Origin: Caldilineaceae bacterium
GTDB lineage: Bacteria > Chloroflexota > Anaerolineae > Caldilineales > Caldilineaceae
Length of the DNA: 64,000 nucleotides
Assembly (NCBI GenBank): GCA_022842065.1
Contig: JALHQH010000002.1
Coordinates: 34,199 to 98,198 of the forward strand
Direction: 5' to 3'
The notes under the pieces: generated by a model
What the model saw: the letters and a program-made list of their open reading frames with translations, nothing else
Database searches by the model: none
Told to the model about the DNA's origin: nothing
Made by a program: the position numbers and the translations under genes
In this document: positions 10,006 through 18,143 of the stretch, piece after piece
How the letters are laid out: each line of letters starts with the position of its first letter
Position numbering within the stretch: position 1 is the stretch's first letter

Positions 10006-11940
10006 TTATAATTCGATTTGTGTACCCAACTCTACCACCCGGCCGGGGGGCAGACGGAAAAAGTCGGTGGCTGGACGGGCGTTGCGGCTCAGCACAGCGA
10101 ATAATTTTTCGCGCCAGATGGCCATGCCCGGCTGTTTGGAAGCAAAAAGCCGCTCGCGGCCAAGGAAGTAGCTCACTTCCTTCATTTTGATCTGTAACCC
10201 GGCATGGCGTGCCAACGCCAAGTCGCGCGGCACATTCGGCATTTCCATAAACCCATAGTGCAAGATCACACGCGAAAAGCCATTCTCCAACTTGTGTACT
10301 TCAATCCGCTCATCGCTCGCCACGTGCGGGATCTCCTCTACAATCACAGAAAGCAGAATCACCTTTTCGTGCAGTACTTTGTTATGTTTGACATTCTGCA
10401 ACAGTGCCGGGGGCGTTGCTTCGGGGTCACTATACATAAAGACCGCGGTGCCGGGCACATGGTTGATACCATCGGTACGCATCTTTTCAGCGAATTGGAC
10501 AAAACGCATTGTCCCCGTGCCCAAGCGCTGGCTTAAGATTAAACGGCCGCGCTTCCAAGTCGTCATCAAGGTAAAGATCAGCGCGCCAAGGACCAGTGGG
10601 AACCAGCCGCCATGCGGGATTTTAATCAGATTTGCACCCCAAAATGCGCTCTCGATGATCAGGAAGAAGGCAGTAAAGGCGATGGAAGTCCATAACGGCC
10701 AGCCCCACCGTTCGTGCTGCACGGTGAATAGCAGTAAGGTGGTGACCACCATCGTTGTTGTCACCGCGACGCCATAAGCCGCGGCCAAATTGCTGGAAGA
10801 GCCAAAAGCAATCACCAGCGCAATACAGGCAACCATCAAGATCCAATTGACGCCAGGAATGTAAATCTGCCCCCGCTCTTCGGCGGAGGTATGGTCAATC
10901 TCAACCCGTGGCAAATAGCCCAACTGTACAGCTTGCATGGTTAGGGAAAACGCACCGGTGATGAGCGCCTGCGAAGCAATGACCGTGGCCATGGTCGCGA
11001 TCAGCACCACAGGGTAGAGCGCCCATTCGGGGGCCATCCGGTAAAACGGATTTTCAACGGCGTCGGGATGGATCAACAGCAGCGCGCCCTGGCCAAAGTA
11101 ATTGAGCAACAGCGCCGGCAAGACGATGATAAACCAAGCCAGACGAATGGGTTGTTTACCAAAATGCCCCATATCGGCGTAGAGCGCTTCGCCACCAGTC
11201 ACCACGAGAAAGACGGAGCCGAGGACCAAGAAGCCCGGCCAACCATTGTGGGCAAAAAAGTTAACCGCGTAGAGTGGATTAACCGCGGCCAGTACACTTG
11301 GCACTTGGATAATCCAGCGGATCCCCAGCAGGGCCAGGACAATGAACCAGACAAGGGTCGTTGGCCCAAAAATTTTACCGACACGTGCCGTACCGTGACG
11401 CTGGATCAAAAAGAGCCCAACCAAAATCACAATGGTGATCGGCACAATGTAGGGCGCAAAGAAAGGGGTGGCGACTTGTAAACCTTCAACCGCCGACAGC
11501 ACAGAAATCGCGGGTGTGATAATGCCATCGCCATAGAGCAGGGCCGTGCCAAAGAGGCCAAGCAAGATCAGCCGGTAGCGATAACTATGGCGGCTAAGCC
11601 GGCGCTCGGGGCTAATCAACGCGGTGAGGGCCAAAATCCCCCCTTCGCCTCGGTTATCAGCACGCAATACAAAGGCTAGATATTTGACAGAGATAATCAA
11701 AACCAGCGCCCAGAAGATCAGCGAGAGAATCCCTAATACATTTTCCGGCACCACAGCCAAGCCATGGCCAGGGTGGAATGATTCGCGAAACGCATAGAGC
11801 GGGCTAGTGCCTATGTCACCATAAACGACGCCTAACGCGCCGAGGGTCAGGTAGAGCAAATAGCGATTTTGCGAATGACCATGGGCGTGCGCGCCCCCAT
11901 GTACACTCTTCTTTTCCGGTTCAGGTGTAACTTCGTTCAT
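10006..11940 (-). CDS. kup: Potassium uptake protein Kup
   Basis: A 644-residue KUP/HAK/KT potassium-proton symporter. The family signature GALGVVYGDIGTSPLYAFRESF starts near residue 35. The first half contains 12 predicted membrane helices, with GDGIITPAISVLSAVEGL and GGEALYADMGHFG as conserved loops, followed by a cytoplasmic C-terminal domain ending in FFRLPPGRVVELGTQIEL. The ATG at 11940 is chosen because AAGGATC lies 7-8 bases upstream. The N-terminus before the first helix is His/Gly-rich (GGAHAHGHSQNR). It is transcribed away from dhaM with a 250-bp leader. Confidence 0.97.
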   Translation of the reverse strand: MNEVTPEPEKKSVHGGAHAHGHSQNRYLLYLTLGALGVVYGDIGTSPLYAFRESFHPGHGLAVVPENVLGILSLIFWALVLIISVKYLAFVLRADNRGEGGILALTALISPERRLSRHSYRYRLILLGLFGTALLYGDGIITPAISVLSAVEGLQVATPFFAPYIVPITIVILVGLFLIQRHGTARVGKIFGPTTLVWFIVLALLGIRWIIQVPSVLAAVNPLYAVNFFAHNGWPGFLVLGSVFLVVTGGEALYADMGHFGKQPIRLAWFIIVLPALLLNYFGQGALLLIHPDAVENPFYRMAPEWALYPVVLIATMATVIASQALITGAFSLTMQAVQLGYLPRVEIDHTSAEERGQIYIPGVNWILMVACIALVIAFGSSSNLAAAYGVAVTTTMVVTTLLLFTVQHERWGWPLWTSIAFTAFFLIIESAFWGANLIKIPHGGWFPLVLGALIFTLMTTWKRGRLILSQRLGTGTMRFVQFAEKMRTDGINHVPGTAVFMYSDPEATPPALLQNVKHNKVLHEKVILLSVIVEEIPHVASDERIEVHKLENGFSRVILHYGFMEMPNVPRDLALARHAGLQIKMKEVSYFLGRERLFASKQPGMAIWREKLFAVLSRNARPATDFFRLPPGRVVELGTQIEL

Positions 11941-12192
11941 CAAAAGATCCTTGTTGGTTTCTATGTCTATAGTCGATGGAAGAATAAAGACGAAAGCAGT
12001 CATCTGTCGGATGATCAATAGACCACAATCGCTCCCACAGATCGGGCAGCGATTAGCCCTAGCCGCGCCGTGCGCGTAAATCCAATAGATTAGCTGCACC
12101 CTACTCTACGTTATCGCATTAGACAAGTTTCAAGGTTGTTTATAAAAATTTGACAAAGGAATGATACCACACACAGCTTCTGCGCAATGGGG
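11941..12192 (-). other. kup upstream leader with possible RNA structure
   Basis: 250 bp between kup and the 3' end of dhaM. On the minus strand, around 12005-12050, a stem aatcgct/agcgatt encloses a short CC/GG inner helix. I compared it by eye with the c-di-AMP ydaO element, which controls some potassium genes, and could not match the conserved core. No terminator with a U-tract was identified. Confidence 0.3.
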
Positions 12193-14709
12193 TTAGCGTG
12201 CAGCTAAGGCAGCGCGGATGGCCGCGGCATGGGGCAGCGCCAGTAGCGTCTGCGCCAATTCAACTCCGTTGCGATAGCTCATGGCCCGAATCTGTGCTTT
12301 CACCTGCGGAATCGCCGGTGCGCTCATGCTCAGTTCATCAATGCCCAAGCCAACCAACAGCGGCGTGGCTAGTGGATCACCAGCCAATTCGCCACAGATG
12401 CCAACCCAGATGCCGGCAGCGTGAGCCACGGCGATAACTTGCGCAATCGCCGCAATCACGGCTGGTTGCAAGGCATCGATCAACCCGGCCACTTTAGCAT
12501 TGCCCCGGTCGGCGGCCATCAAATATTGAGTTAGATCGTTGGTGCCAATGCTAAAGAAGTCAACTACGGCGGCCAAGCGCGTGGCGTTGAGGACCGCAGC
12601 CGGCGTCTCGATCATAATGCCGATAGCCAGTTCCTCGGCACAATCGATCCCGGCAGCCTTTAAGGCCTGCGCTTCCGCGGCCAACAAGGCGCGGGCCTGC
12701 TCGACTTCGGCGACTGTGCTGACCATCGGGAACATCAATTGCAAGGGATGCCCATAGCCGGCCCGTAAGATGGCGCGCAGTTGCGTGCGAAAGAGCGTGG
12801 GGTTATCCAGACAATAACGAATACCCCGCCAGCCGAGAAAGGGATTTTCCTCGACCCCAATCCCCAAATAGGGCAGCGGTTTATCACCCCCCACATCCAG
12901 GGTGCGAATCAGCAGGGGACGATCGCCCAGGGCAAGGGCGGCGGCGCGATAGGCTTGAAACTGTGTCTCCTCGTCGGGCGCTTCGGTGCGCCCCATGAAA
13001 AGAAATTCGGTGCGAAAAAGGCCAACGCCTTCGGCCCCTTGGGCGAGCGCAGGGGCGACTTCAGCCGCGCTGCCAATGTTGGCGGCAATCTCAATGCGGT
13101 GGCCATCGGTGGTAATCGCTGGGGCTAGTGCAAGCGTACGCGCGGCGTTGCGGCCTGCCAGCCACACTTCGCGGCGCGCCTGTAATTCAGTTTTAGTCGC
13201 CGCATCGAGCGCAAGCCAAAGTTGACCACTGCTGCCGTCCAGGGCAAGTTCCTGGCCATGGTTGATCAGCGCTAACGCGTCGGCCACCCCTGTCACCGCG
13301 GGAATGCCCAGGCTGCGAGCGATGATCGCCGCGTGGCCAGTTGCACCACCAGTCGCCGTGACAATGCCCAACACAAGCGCCGGGTCAAGTGCCGCGGTGT
13401 CAGAGGGGGTCAACTCGGCGGCGACGAGAATTGCGGGTTCACGCATAGTCGGCGCGGCGTTGGCCAGGGCGCGATCCACTGCCAGGTGGCACAGGACACG
13501 ATTGCCGACATCGCGCACATCGGCAGCGCGGCGACGCAGATAGTCATCTTCGAGCGCTTGATAATCGGCCACTAGCGCGTCAATCGCCTGTTGCCAGGCC
13601 CAGGCCGCGTTGACCGCCTCGGCAGCGATCTGGTGATTCACCTGTGCCAGCAGCGCCCGATCAGCCAACATCAACCGTTGCGCAGTGAGGATACCGGCTT
13701 CATCAGAACTGGCGCGGGTAGCAAGTGTTTGTTCCAATGCGGCCAGCGCACCTTTAGCCGCGCCGACCGCTTGCGCAAACTTGTGCTGTTCAGCCACAAC
13801 ATCGGTGATCGGCTCGCGCATAACGACAGGGGGTTGTTGCCCCAACACAAAGGCCGGTCCGATGGCGATCCCACTGGAAGCGGGTAGACCGAGAGGTTGA
13901 CCAGAGGTCGGGGCGTGGTCAACAACGTCCGGGGCTGTGACCGCAGTATCAGCAGCAGCCGGCACATTGTCCTCAGGCGCGTCACCAAAATTCTGTGCCG
14001 CCAATTGCTGAATGGCGGCGAGTACGGCGGCGCTGTCCGGCCCGGTCGCCGCAAAGGTGATCAGATCACCTTGTCGCGCACCGGAGGTGATCACCTGGGT
14101 GATGCTGCCGGCGTCAATGGTGCGCGGTCCATTAGTGAGTGTCACGCGGGCGGCAAAGCGGTTCACCAATTCGACCAAACGTGCTGCCGGGCGGGCATGC
14201 AGGCCAAGGCGATTGGGGATGGTGAGGGTCAGTTCGGCATCAGCAGCGGTGAGGGGGGCAGGGGTTGGCGGCAGCGCCGCGACGGGCGGCTTGATCCGCA
14301 GCACTGGTTCGAGTTGCGCCAACTTGGCGGGCAGGGCGGCCCGTGCTTCGGTCAACACCTGTGCTAAGGCTGCGCCACCCGCCGCCGCCACCGCCGCCGC
14401 CAACGCCCCCTCGACCAGCGGCACTTCACAGAGATAGATCTGCGCCTGTTGGTCGGATTCCAGAAATTCGATGGCCGCTTCGGCACTCATGATCGCGCTG
14501 CCCAGATCCATCAGGATCAACACCCCATCGGCACTATAGACCGCTTCCATCGCCTCATAGACGCGCATGGGATCGGTGCCGATGGGCGCATCGGGATTGT
14601 CTGTGCCGGCAGCCAGCGCGACCGCCGCGGTCGGGGCCATCTGGCGAATCAGCGCCAGCAGCCCTTCGGCCAGCGCTAAACTGTGAGAAACGAGGACGAT
14701 ACCGACCAT
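12193..14709 (-). CDS. dhaM: DhaM: EIIA(DHA)-HPr-EI phosphotransferase fusion
   Basis: An 838-residue chain that carries phosphate from PEP to the DhaK/DhaL kinase. Domains in order: the dihydroxyacetone EIIA domain (residues 1-130, active H9 in VLVSHSLALAEG); HPr (158-240, active H171 in NRLGLHARPAARLV); and complete enzyme I (about 275-838, active H459 in GGATGHAAIIARSLGIP, then a PEP-binding barrel with GTNDLTQYLMAADR and the ICGELAGDP cysteine). E. coli DhaM has a truncated EI; this one is full length and needs no separate PTS proteins. Ala/Pro-rich linkers join the domains. It is last in the cluster, after DhaK, DhaL and an ASCH gene. No clear Shine-Dalgarno. Confidence 0.93.
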   Translation of the reverse strand: MVGIVLVSHSLALAEGLLALIRQMAPTAAVALAAGTDNPDAPIGTDPMRVYEAMEAVYSADGVLILMDLGSAIMSAEAAIEFLESDQQAQIYLCEVPLVEGALAAAVAAAGGAALAQVLTEARAALPAKLAQLEPVLRIKPPVAALPPTPAPLTAADAELTLTIPNRLGLHARPAARLVELVNRFAARVTLTNGPRTIDAGSITQVITSGARQGDLITFAATGPDSAAVLAAIQQLAAQNFGDAPEDNVPAAADTAVTAPDVVDHAPTSGQPLGLPASSGIAIGPAFVLGQQPPVVMREPITDVVAEQHKFAQAVGAAKGALAALEQTLATRASSDEAGILTAQRLMLADRALLAQVNHQIAAEAVNAAWAWQQAIDALVADYQALEDDYLRRRAADVRDVGNRVLCHLAVDRALANAAPTMREPAILVAAELTPSDTAALDPALVLGIVTATGGATGHAAIIARSLGIPAVTGVADALALINHGQELALDGSSGQLWLALDAATKTELQARREVWLAGRNAARTLALAPAITTDGHRIEIAANIGSAAEVAPALAQGAEGVGLFRTEFLFMGRTEAPDEETQFQAYRAAALALGDRPLLIRTLDVGGDKPLPYLGIGVEENPFLGWRGIRYCLDNPTLFRTQLRAILRAGYGHPLQLMFPMVSTVAEVEQARALLAAEAQALKAAGIDCAEELAIGIMIETPAAVLNATRLAAVVDFFSIGTNDLTQYLMAADRGNAKVAGLIDALQPAVIAAIAQVIAVAHAAGIWVGICGELAGDPLATPLLVGLGIDELSMSAPAIPQVKAQIRAMSYRNGVELAQTLLALPHAAAIRAALAAR

Positions 14710-14750
14710 GATAATTACTCAGTTCGCTGGTGACAATAGGGCAGTGGAAT

Positions 14751-14820
14751 AGTAAATCGGTAAATCAGTAAATCGGTAGGACAGTGGACAGTAACTGTCC
14801 TACCGATTTACCGATTTACT
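14751..14820. repeat. Hairpin from 8-bp units (GGTAAATC family)
   Basis: Left side: agtaaatc/ggtaaatc-type 8-bp units (14751-14784). Right side (14795-14820): the inverted complement, ctgtcctaccgatttaccga and on, one mismatch over 26 bp. It lies between dhaM and the ASCH gene, and the right arm encodes the last five residues and the stop codon of the ASCH protein. Relatives: 29828-29955 and 52635-52726. Confidence 0.9.
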
Positions 14821-15303
14821 GTCTCCTGGCAAAGGGTAGAGCAGGCGGAAACGTTCGCAGACCAGCGGCATGGTATCGCTGAAGTCGCGGCCGATGGCGG
14901 CAAGTGTGCGGGTAAAAAAGCGTTGGTGGCCGGCGCGCCAAGAGGCGAGGGTGCGCTCAGCTTCTCCTTCTTCATAGGCGAATTGCTCGTCAACTTCGTT
15001 AAAGGGGCAGATGGTGATCTCGATTGTCTCAATCACGCAGAGCGGCGCGCCGCGCCCATCAAGCACGATCGTTTTCTGTCCCACCGTTGGTATGGGATCG
15101 CCCGTTGCTTCATAGTCCCAGAGGGCACCGCAGGTGGCAGTTTTGGTGCCGGCCGCAATCAAGCTACCCAGTTCATCGGCCAAGGCGGGGTTATCACCCC
15201 AGGCTTCAGCAGTGTAGCCTCGCTGTTGAGCGGCATGACGGGCTGCTTCCGGTAAGGTGGCAAGATAGTGATACCAGAGTTGTTCAATCGCAGTGTTTGT
15301 CAT
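14800..15303 (-). CDS. ASCH domain protein
   Basis: A 167-residue protein of the ASCH superfamily (PUA-like fold, RNA-associated; YhfF-like subgroup). Visible motifs are LIAAGTKTATCGALWDYEATGDP near residues 48-70 and the FNEVDEQFAYEEGEAERTLASW segment. The family is implicated in RNA binding or nucleotide chemistry; no substrate can be named. It starts 9 bp after dhaL and precedes dhaM, so it is part of the dha transcript although it has no obvious role in triose metabolism. The C-terminal SKSVNR and stop are encoded by a palindromic repeat, meaning the native end has been overwritten. Confidence 0.85.
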   Translation of the reverse strand: MTNTAIEQLWYHYLATLPEAARHAAQQRGYTAEAWGDNPALADELGSLIAAGTKTATCGALWDYEATGDPIPTVGQKTIVLDGRGAPLCVIETIEITICPFNEVDEQFAYEEGEAERTLASWRAGHQRFFTRTLAAIGRDFSDTMPLVCERFRLLYPLPGDSKSVNR

Positions 15304-15312
15304 CGGTTGTGC

Positions 15313-15948
15313 TCAATCCGATTGAACGACATTGGCCAGTTCGTTCAGCAACAGATAAGTCGAAGTCGCCCCCGGATCCTGGTGGCCGATGCTGCGCTCG
15401 CCGAGATAGCTGGCACGCCCTTTGCGCGCTTGCAGGGGGATGGTGGCTTTCATGCCGGCCTCGGCCGCGTCAACGGTGGCATGTAACGCCACGGGCAATG
15501 ACTGGCCGGCGGCAACCGCAGCTTGCAACGCGTCCAGGGCCGGCGTCCAGGCGTCGATCATGGTCTTGTCACCTAGCTCGGCGCGGCCACGTTGGATGAT
15601 GCCATCCTTGCCGGCGCTGAAGACTGTGAGCAGTTCCTCGGCGCTCAATGCTTCCTTACCAGTAGCCACAGTTGATGCCTTCATAAAAAAGTTGCCATAG
15701 AGCAGGCCGCTAGCACCGCCGACCGCGGACATGAGGGTCATGGCGACTAGTTTGAAGATCGCGCCAATGTCTTTATCAGCCACCGTAGGCAGCTTTTCGG
15801 CAATGGCCTTGAAGCCACGCGCGATGTTGGCCCCGTGGTCGGCGTCACCAATCGGCGAGTCGAGTTCGGTGAGGTACGCTTTGTTTTCGTCAAGCACCGT
15901 GGCGGATCGTTGCAGCCAGGTGATGATTTGGGTTTTGGTCAGGGTCAT
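15313..15948 (-). CDS. dhaL: Dihydroxyacetone kinase subunit DhaL (PTS type)
   Basis: A 211-residue ADP-binding subunit of the PEP-dependent dihydroxyacetone kinase. The Mg-ADP site is visible as D30-SPIG-D35-A-D37-H38-G. Other hallmarks are VGGASGLLYGNFF (residues 75-90), GDKTMIDAW and the terminal GERSIGHQDPGATST. DhaL keeps a bound ADP that DhaM rephosphorylates and passes phosphate to the substrate held by DhaK. It sits between dhaK (separated by a hairpin) and the ASCH gene. The ribosome binding site is weak (GAG). Confidence 0.93.
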   Translation of the reverse strand: MTLTKTQIITWLQRSATVLDENKAYLTELDSPIGDADHGANIARGFKAIAEKLPTVADKDIGAIFKLVAMTLMSAVGGASGLLYGNFFMKASTVATGKEALSAEELLTVFSAGKDGIIQRGRAELGDKTMIDAWTPALDALQAAVAAGQSLPVALHATVDAAEAGMKATIPLQARKGRASYLGERSIGHQDPGATSTYLLLNELANVVQSD

Positions 15949-15969
15949 GGGTTTTTCTCATCATATTCA

Positions 15970-16045
15970 GCAAAGCGTTCCGGGGACGGCCCAGCAAAAC
16001 TTGCGATGACGTAAATCGCGATGGGCCGTCCCCGGAACGCTTTGC
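15970..16045. repeat. 24-bp perfect inverted repeat between dhaK and dhaL
   Basis: Arms gcaaagcgttccggggacgg-ccca (15970-15993) and its exact complement (16022-16045) enclose a 28-nt loop that itself has gcgat/atcgc complementarity. It fills the whole dhaK-dhaL junction. No U-tract follows, so an mRNA-stability or processing role is more likely than full termination (inference). Confidence 0.9.
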
Positions 16046-16050
16046 GCAAC

Positions 16051-17121
16051 TTACACGCCCCAGCGCAGGGCAGGGGTTTTGACGGGGGCATCCCAGAATT
16101 TTAGGATTTCGGCGTCCGCTTTGACGAGGGTGATCGAGCAGCCTTGCATTTCCAGTGAAGTGATGTAGGGGCCGATCAGGTTGCGCACGATCTGGACGCC
16201 GCGCGCCTCACAAATTTGGGCCAGTTTGCGGTAGACCCCATAGAGTTCGGCGACCGGGGTGCCGCCCAGGCTGTTGACAAAGGCGATCACCTCATCGCCG
16301 GCTTGGATCGGCTCGTCGGTCAGGGTTTTGTCGATCCACTCACCAGCGTCGCGGTCAAATTCGCGCACGGTGCGGGTGTAGGGGCCGTCGTCCAGAATTT
16401 CGTTGGCGAGCAGGGTGGTGATCGCATCGACGGTGGTCATTTTGATGCGCTGCATCCCCGGTTCGCCGTGGATCCCGACCCCAATCTCGATTTCGTCATC
16501 GGGCAGGTCAAAGATCGGCGAACCCTTGGAGGGGGTCACACACGAGGTCAGCGCCATGCCCATCGAACGGCCATTTTGGTTGACTTTGCGCGCCAGGTCG
16601 GCACATTGGTCAAGATCATAACCAGCTTGGGCTGCGGCCCCGACAATCTTCTCGACAATGACGGTGGTCCCGACGCCGCGGCGACCTGCCGTGTAAAGGC
16701 TATCCTTGACGGCGACATCGTCATCGATCAGGATATTCTGCACCTTGATGCCGTCAAAGTGGAGCAATTCCGCGCCGGTCTCGAAGCTGAGCACGTCGCC
16801 GGTATAGTTCTTGACGAGAAAGAGCACCCCCGCCCCACTATCGACCGCCTTGCCACATTCGTACATCTGGTCCGGCGTGGGCGAGGTGAAGACTTCGCCG
16901 GGGCAGGCACCGGTCAACATGCCCACGCCGACAAAACCACCGTGCATCGGTTCGTGGCCACTCCCGCCGCCGGAGACAATCGCAACCTTGCCGGCCAACG
17001 GCGCATCCGCACGGATGATGTAATGGGGGCTGATGTTGATTTTAAGTTCGGGGTGGGCGGCGGCCATGCCCTGGAGTTGTTCGACGACGACATCATCGAC
17101 ACCGTTGATGAGTTTTTTCAT
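16051..17121 (-). CDS. dhaK: Dihydroxyacetone kinase subunit DhaK (PTS type)
   Basis: A 356-residue substrate-binding subunit. Dihydroxyacetone is held covalently by a histidine: H218 in [11 protein letters not shown], the same number as the E. coli residue. H56 in [12 protein letters not shown] and the N-terminal [15 protein letters not shown] are typical of the PTS-dependent DhaK. Length equals E. coli DhaK. AAGGA lies about 9 bases before the ATG at 17121. Downstream are dhaL and dhaM; upstream is a toxin-antitoxin cassette, then the ABC ATPases. Together these suggest uptake followed by phosphorylation of dihydroxyacetone. Confidence 0.95.
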   Translation of the reverse strand: MKKLINGVDDVVVEQLQGMAAAHPELKINISPHYIIRADAPLAGKVAIVSGGGSGHEPMHGGFVGVGMLTGACPGEVFTSPTPDQMYECGKAVDSGAGVLFLVKNYTGDVLSFETGAELLHFDGIKVQNILIDDDVAVKDSLYTAGRRGVGTTVIVEKIVGAAAQAGYDLDQCADLARKVNQNGRSMGMALTSCVTPSKGSPIFDLPDDEIEIGVGIHGEPGMQRIKMTTVDAITTLLANEILDDGPYTRTVREFDRDAGEWIDKTLTDEPIQAGDEVIAFVNSLGGTPVAELYGVYRKLAQICEARGVQIVRNLIGPYITSLEMQGCSITLVKADAEILKFWDAPVKTPALRWGV

Positions 17122-17160
17122 GGTAGATGTATCCTTAAAATTGCTGAGAGAACAGGATCA

Positions 17161-17526
17161 TCAGAAAATTGGCAGATGATGATAACGCACACGATTGGGG
17201 GAAACGGTTAGCATAGCACCAGAATCTAATTCTTCTGCCCACTCTTTTATCAGGGTTTCAAGCAATCTTGCGAGTGGTTCGGCCTCTAAGCCTTCGATTC
17301 GAACACGGATAACAGATGGGCTTATCGCGCTAGACAGAGCCAATAGCGTATGAAAGTCTGCATCCAGCGTGACAATAACACGCTTTTCTGCTTGTGCCCT
17401 TTGTAGGATTTCAAAATCTTCAGCAGTGGCAAGATTAATTTCGCCAGTATGGACTGCATCAATGTCTACGGCGCGCAGCAACGCCGCGGCGGACCGTGGC
17501 AAACATTGATCAAGTAGCAATTTCAT
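17161..17526 (-). CDS. DUF5615 (PIN-like) putative toxin
   Basis: A 121-residue protein of the DUF5615 PIN-like family. Typical features are the N-terminal KLLLDQCLPRSAAALLRA with an acidic residue early, a central acidic strand (IVTLDADFHTLL), and the C-terminal part of a compact nuclease fold. These proteins are usually partners of DUF433 and are thought to be RNase toxins; activity is inferred from the family. The start overlaps the DUF433 gene by 17 bp, as usual for toxin-antitoxin pairs. It lies within the glycerol-type catabolic cluster just upstream of dhaK. Confidence 0.85.
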   Translation of the reverse strand: MKLLLDQCLPRSAAALLRAVDIDAVHTGEINLATAEDFEILQRAQAEKRVIVTLDADFHTLLALSSAISPSVIRVRIEGLEAEPLARLLETLIKEWAEELDSGAMLTVSPNRVRYHHLPIF

Positions 17527-17755
17527 AATTAAACTCTACCACTTTATCATCTAAAGAAGCAGCGGCGTAGACAAGCGCTTGATTGATATCTTCATCTTCT
17601 AACTCTGGGTACTCTATACGTAATTCATCACGATTAGGGTAAAGGGCTAGTATCTCCAAGACGCGCTTTACAGTTAAACGCAGATCGCGAATGGTTGGTT
17701 GGCCATTCATACGCGCCGGGTTAACACGAATACGATCAAGTTTTGTGGCTGTCAT
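17510..17755 (-). CDS. DUF433 antitoxin-like protein
   Basis: An 81-residue DUF433 protein: LDRIRVNPARMNGQPTIRDLRLTVKRVLEIL followed by a PELEDEDINQALVYAA helix, the usual helix-turn-helix antitoxin core. It pairs with the overlapping DUF5615 gene. I place the start at ATG 17755 because family members begin about here and GGA lies 8 bases upstream. An in-frame GTG at 17806 overlaps the preceding gene's stop (GTGA) and would add 17 residues, so coupled translation from that codon is possible. Confidence 0.85.
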   Translation of the reverse strand: MTATKLDRIRVNPARMNGQPTIRDLRLTVKRVLEILALYPNRDELRIEYPELEDEDINQALVYAAASLDDKVVEFNYEIAT

Positions 17756-17802
17756 ATCATTATCCATTAGCAAAAAAGCACATCTTGAACGGGAAATCAA
17801 GC

Positions 17803-18048
17803 TCACCGCTGTGCATGAAATGGCTCCCCATCAAGCACAGTAAAGCTCGTTAATTCTTCGTCATTCTCATAGTCGGCCAGCAACAGTGCCGCAGCTTGAG
17901 CAAGCGTAATGCTTGAAGCATCATTATCTGCTGGTAAAGACACAACACGCACCTTTGCAGAAACGATTTCACGTGCAGATTGCAACATTTCAAGTTGTTG
18001 GGGAAGGGTTAGTTGGCTAAATTCATCCAGCAATTGCATTTGTGTCAT
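17803..18048 (-). CDS. Small hypothetical protein upstream of the DUF433/DUF5615 pair
   Basis: An 81-residue protein (MTQMQLLDEFSQLTLPQQLE...; later LAQAAALLLADYENDEELTSF). The N-terminal half resembles small antitoxin-like or regulatory proteins that begin with a L-x-x-L-x-x-x-Q-Q-x-E helix, and the tail ends TVLDGEPFHAQR. I do not recognise a named family. It is immediately upstream of and possibly coupled to DUF433, so it may be a third member of the toxin-antitoxin unit. Confidence 0.6.
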   Translation of the reverse strand: MTQMQLLDEFSQLTLPQQLEMLQSAREIVSAKVRVVSLPADNDASSITLAQAAALLLADYENDEELTSFTVLDGEPFHAQR

Positions 18049-18143
18049 TCTTGCACTCCATTCTCTAACAAGTATTCACTGAGCTGATTATACCATAGAA
18101 AAGGAGTGAAGGCTGCTCAAGTACGCGAAAAGACGCGAACGGT

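Noticed and set aside
12000..12120. ydaO (c-di-AMP) riboswitch before kup
   Set aside because: The conserved core could not be aligned by eye.
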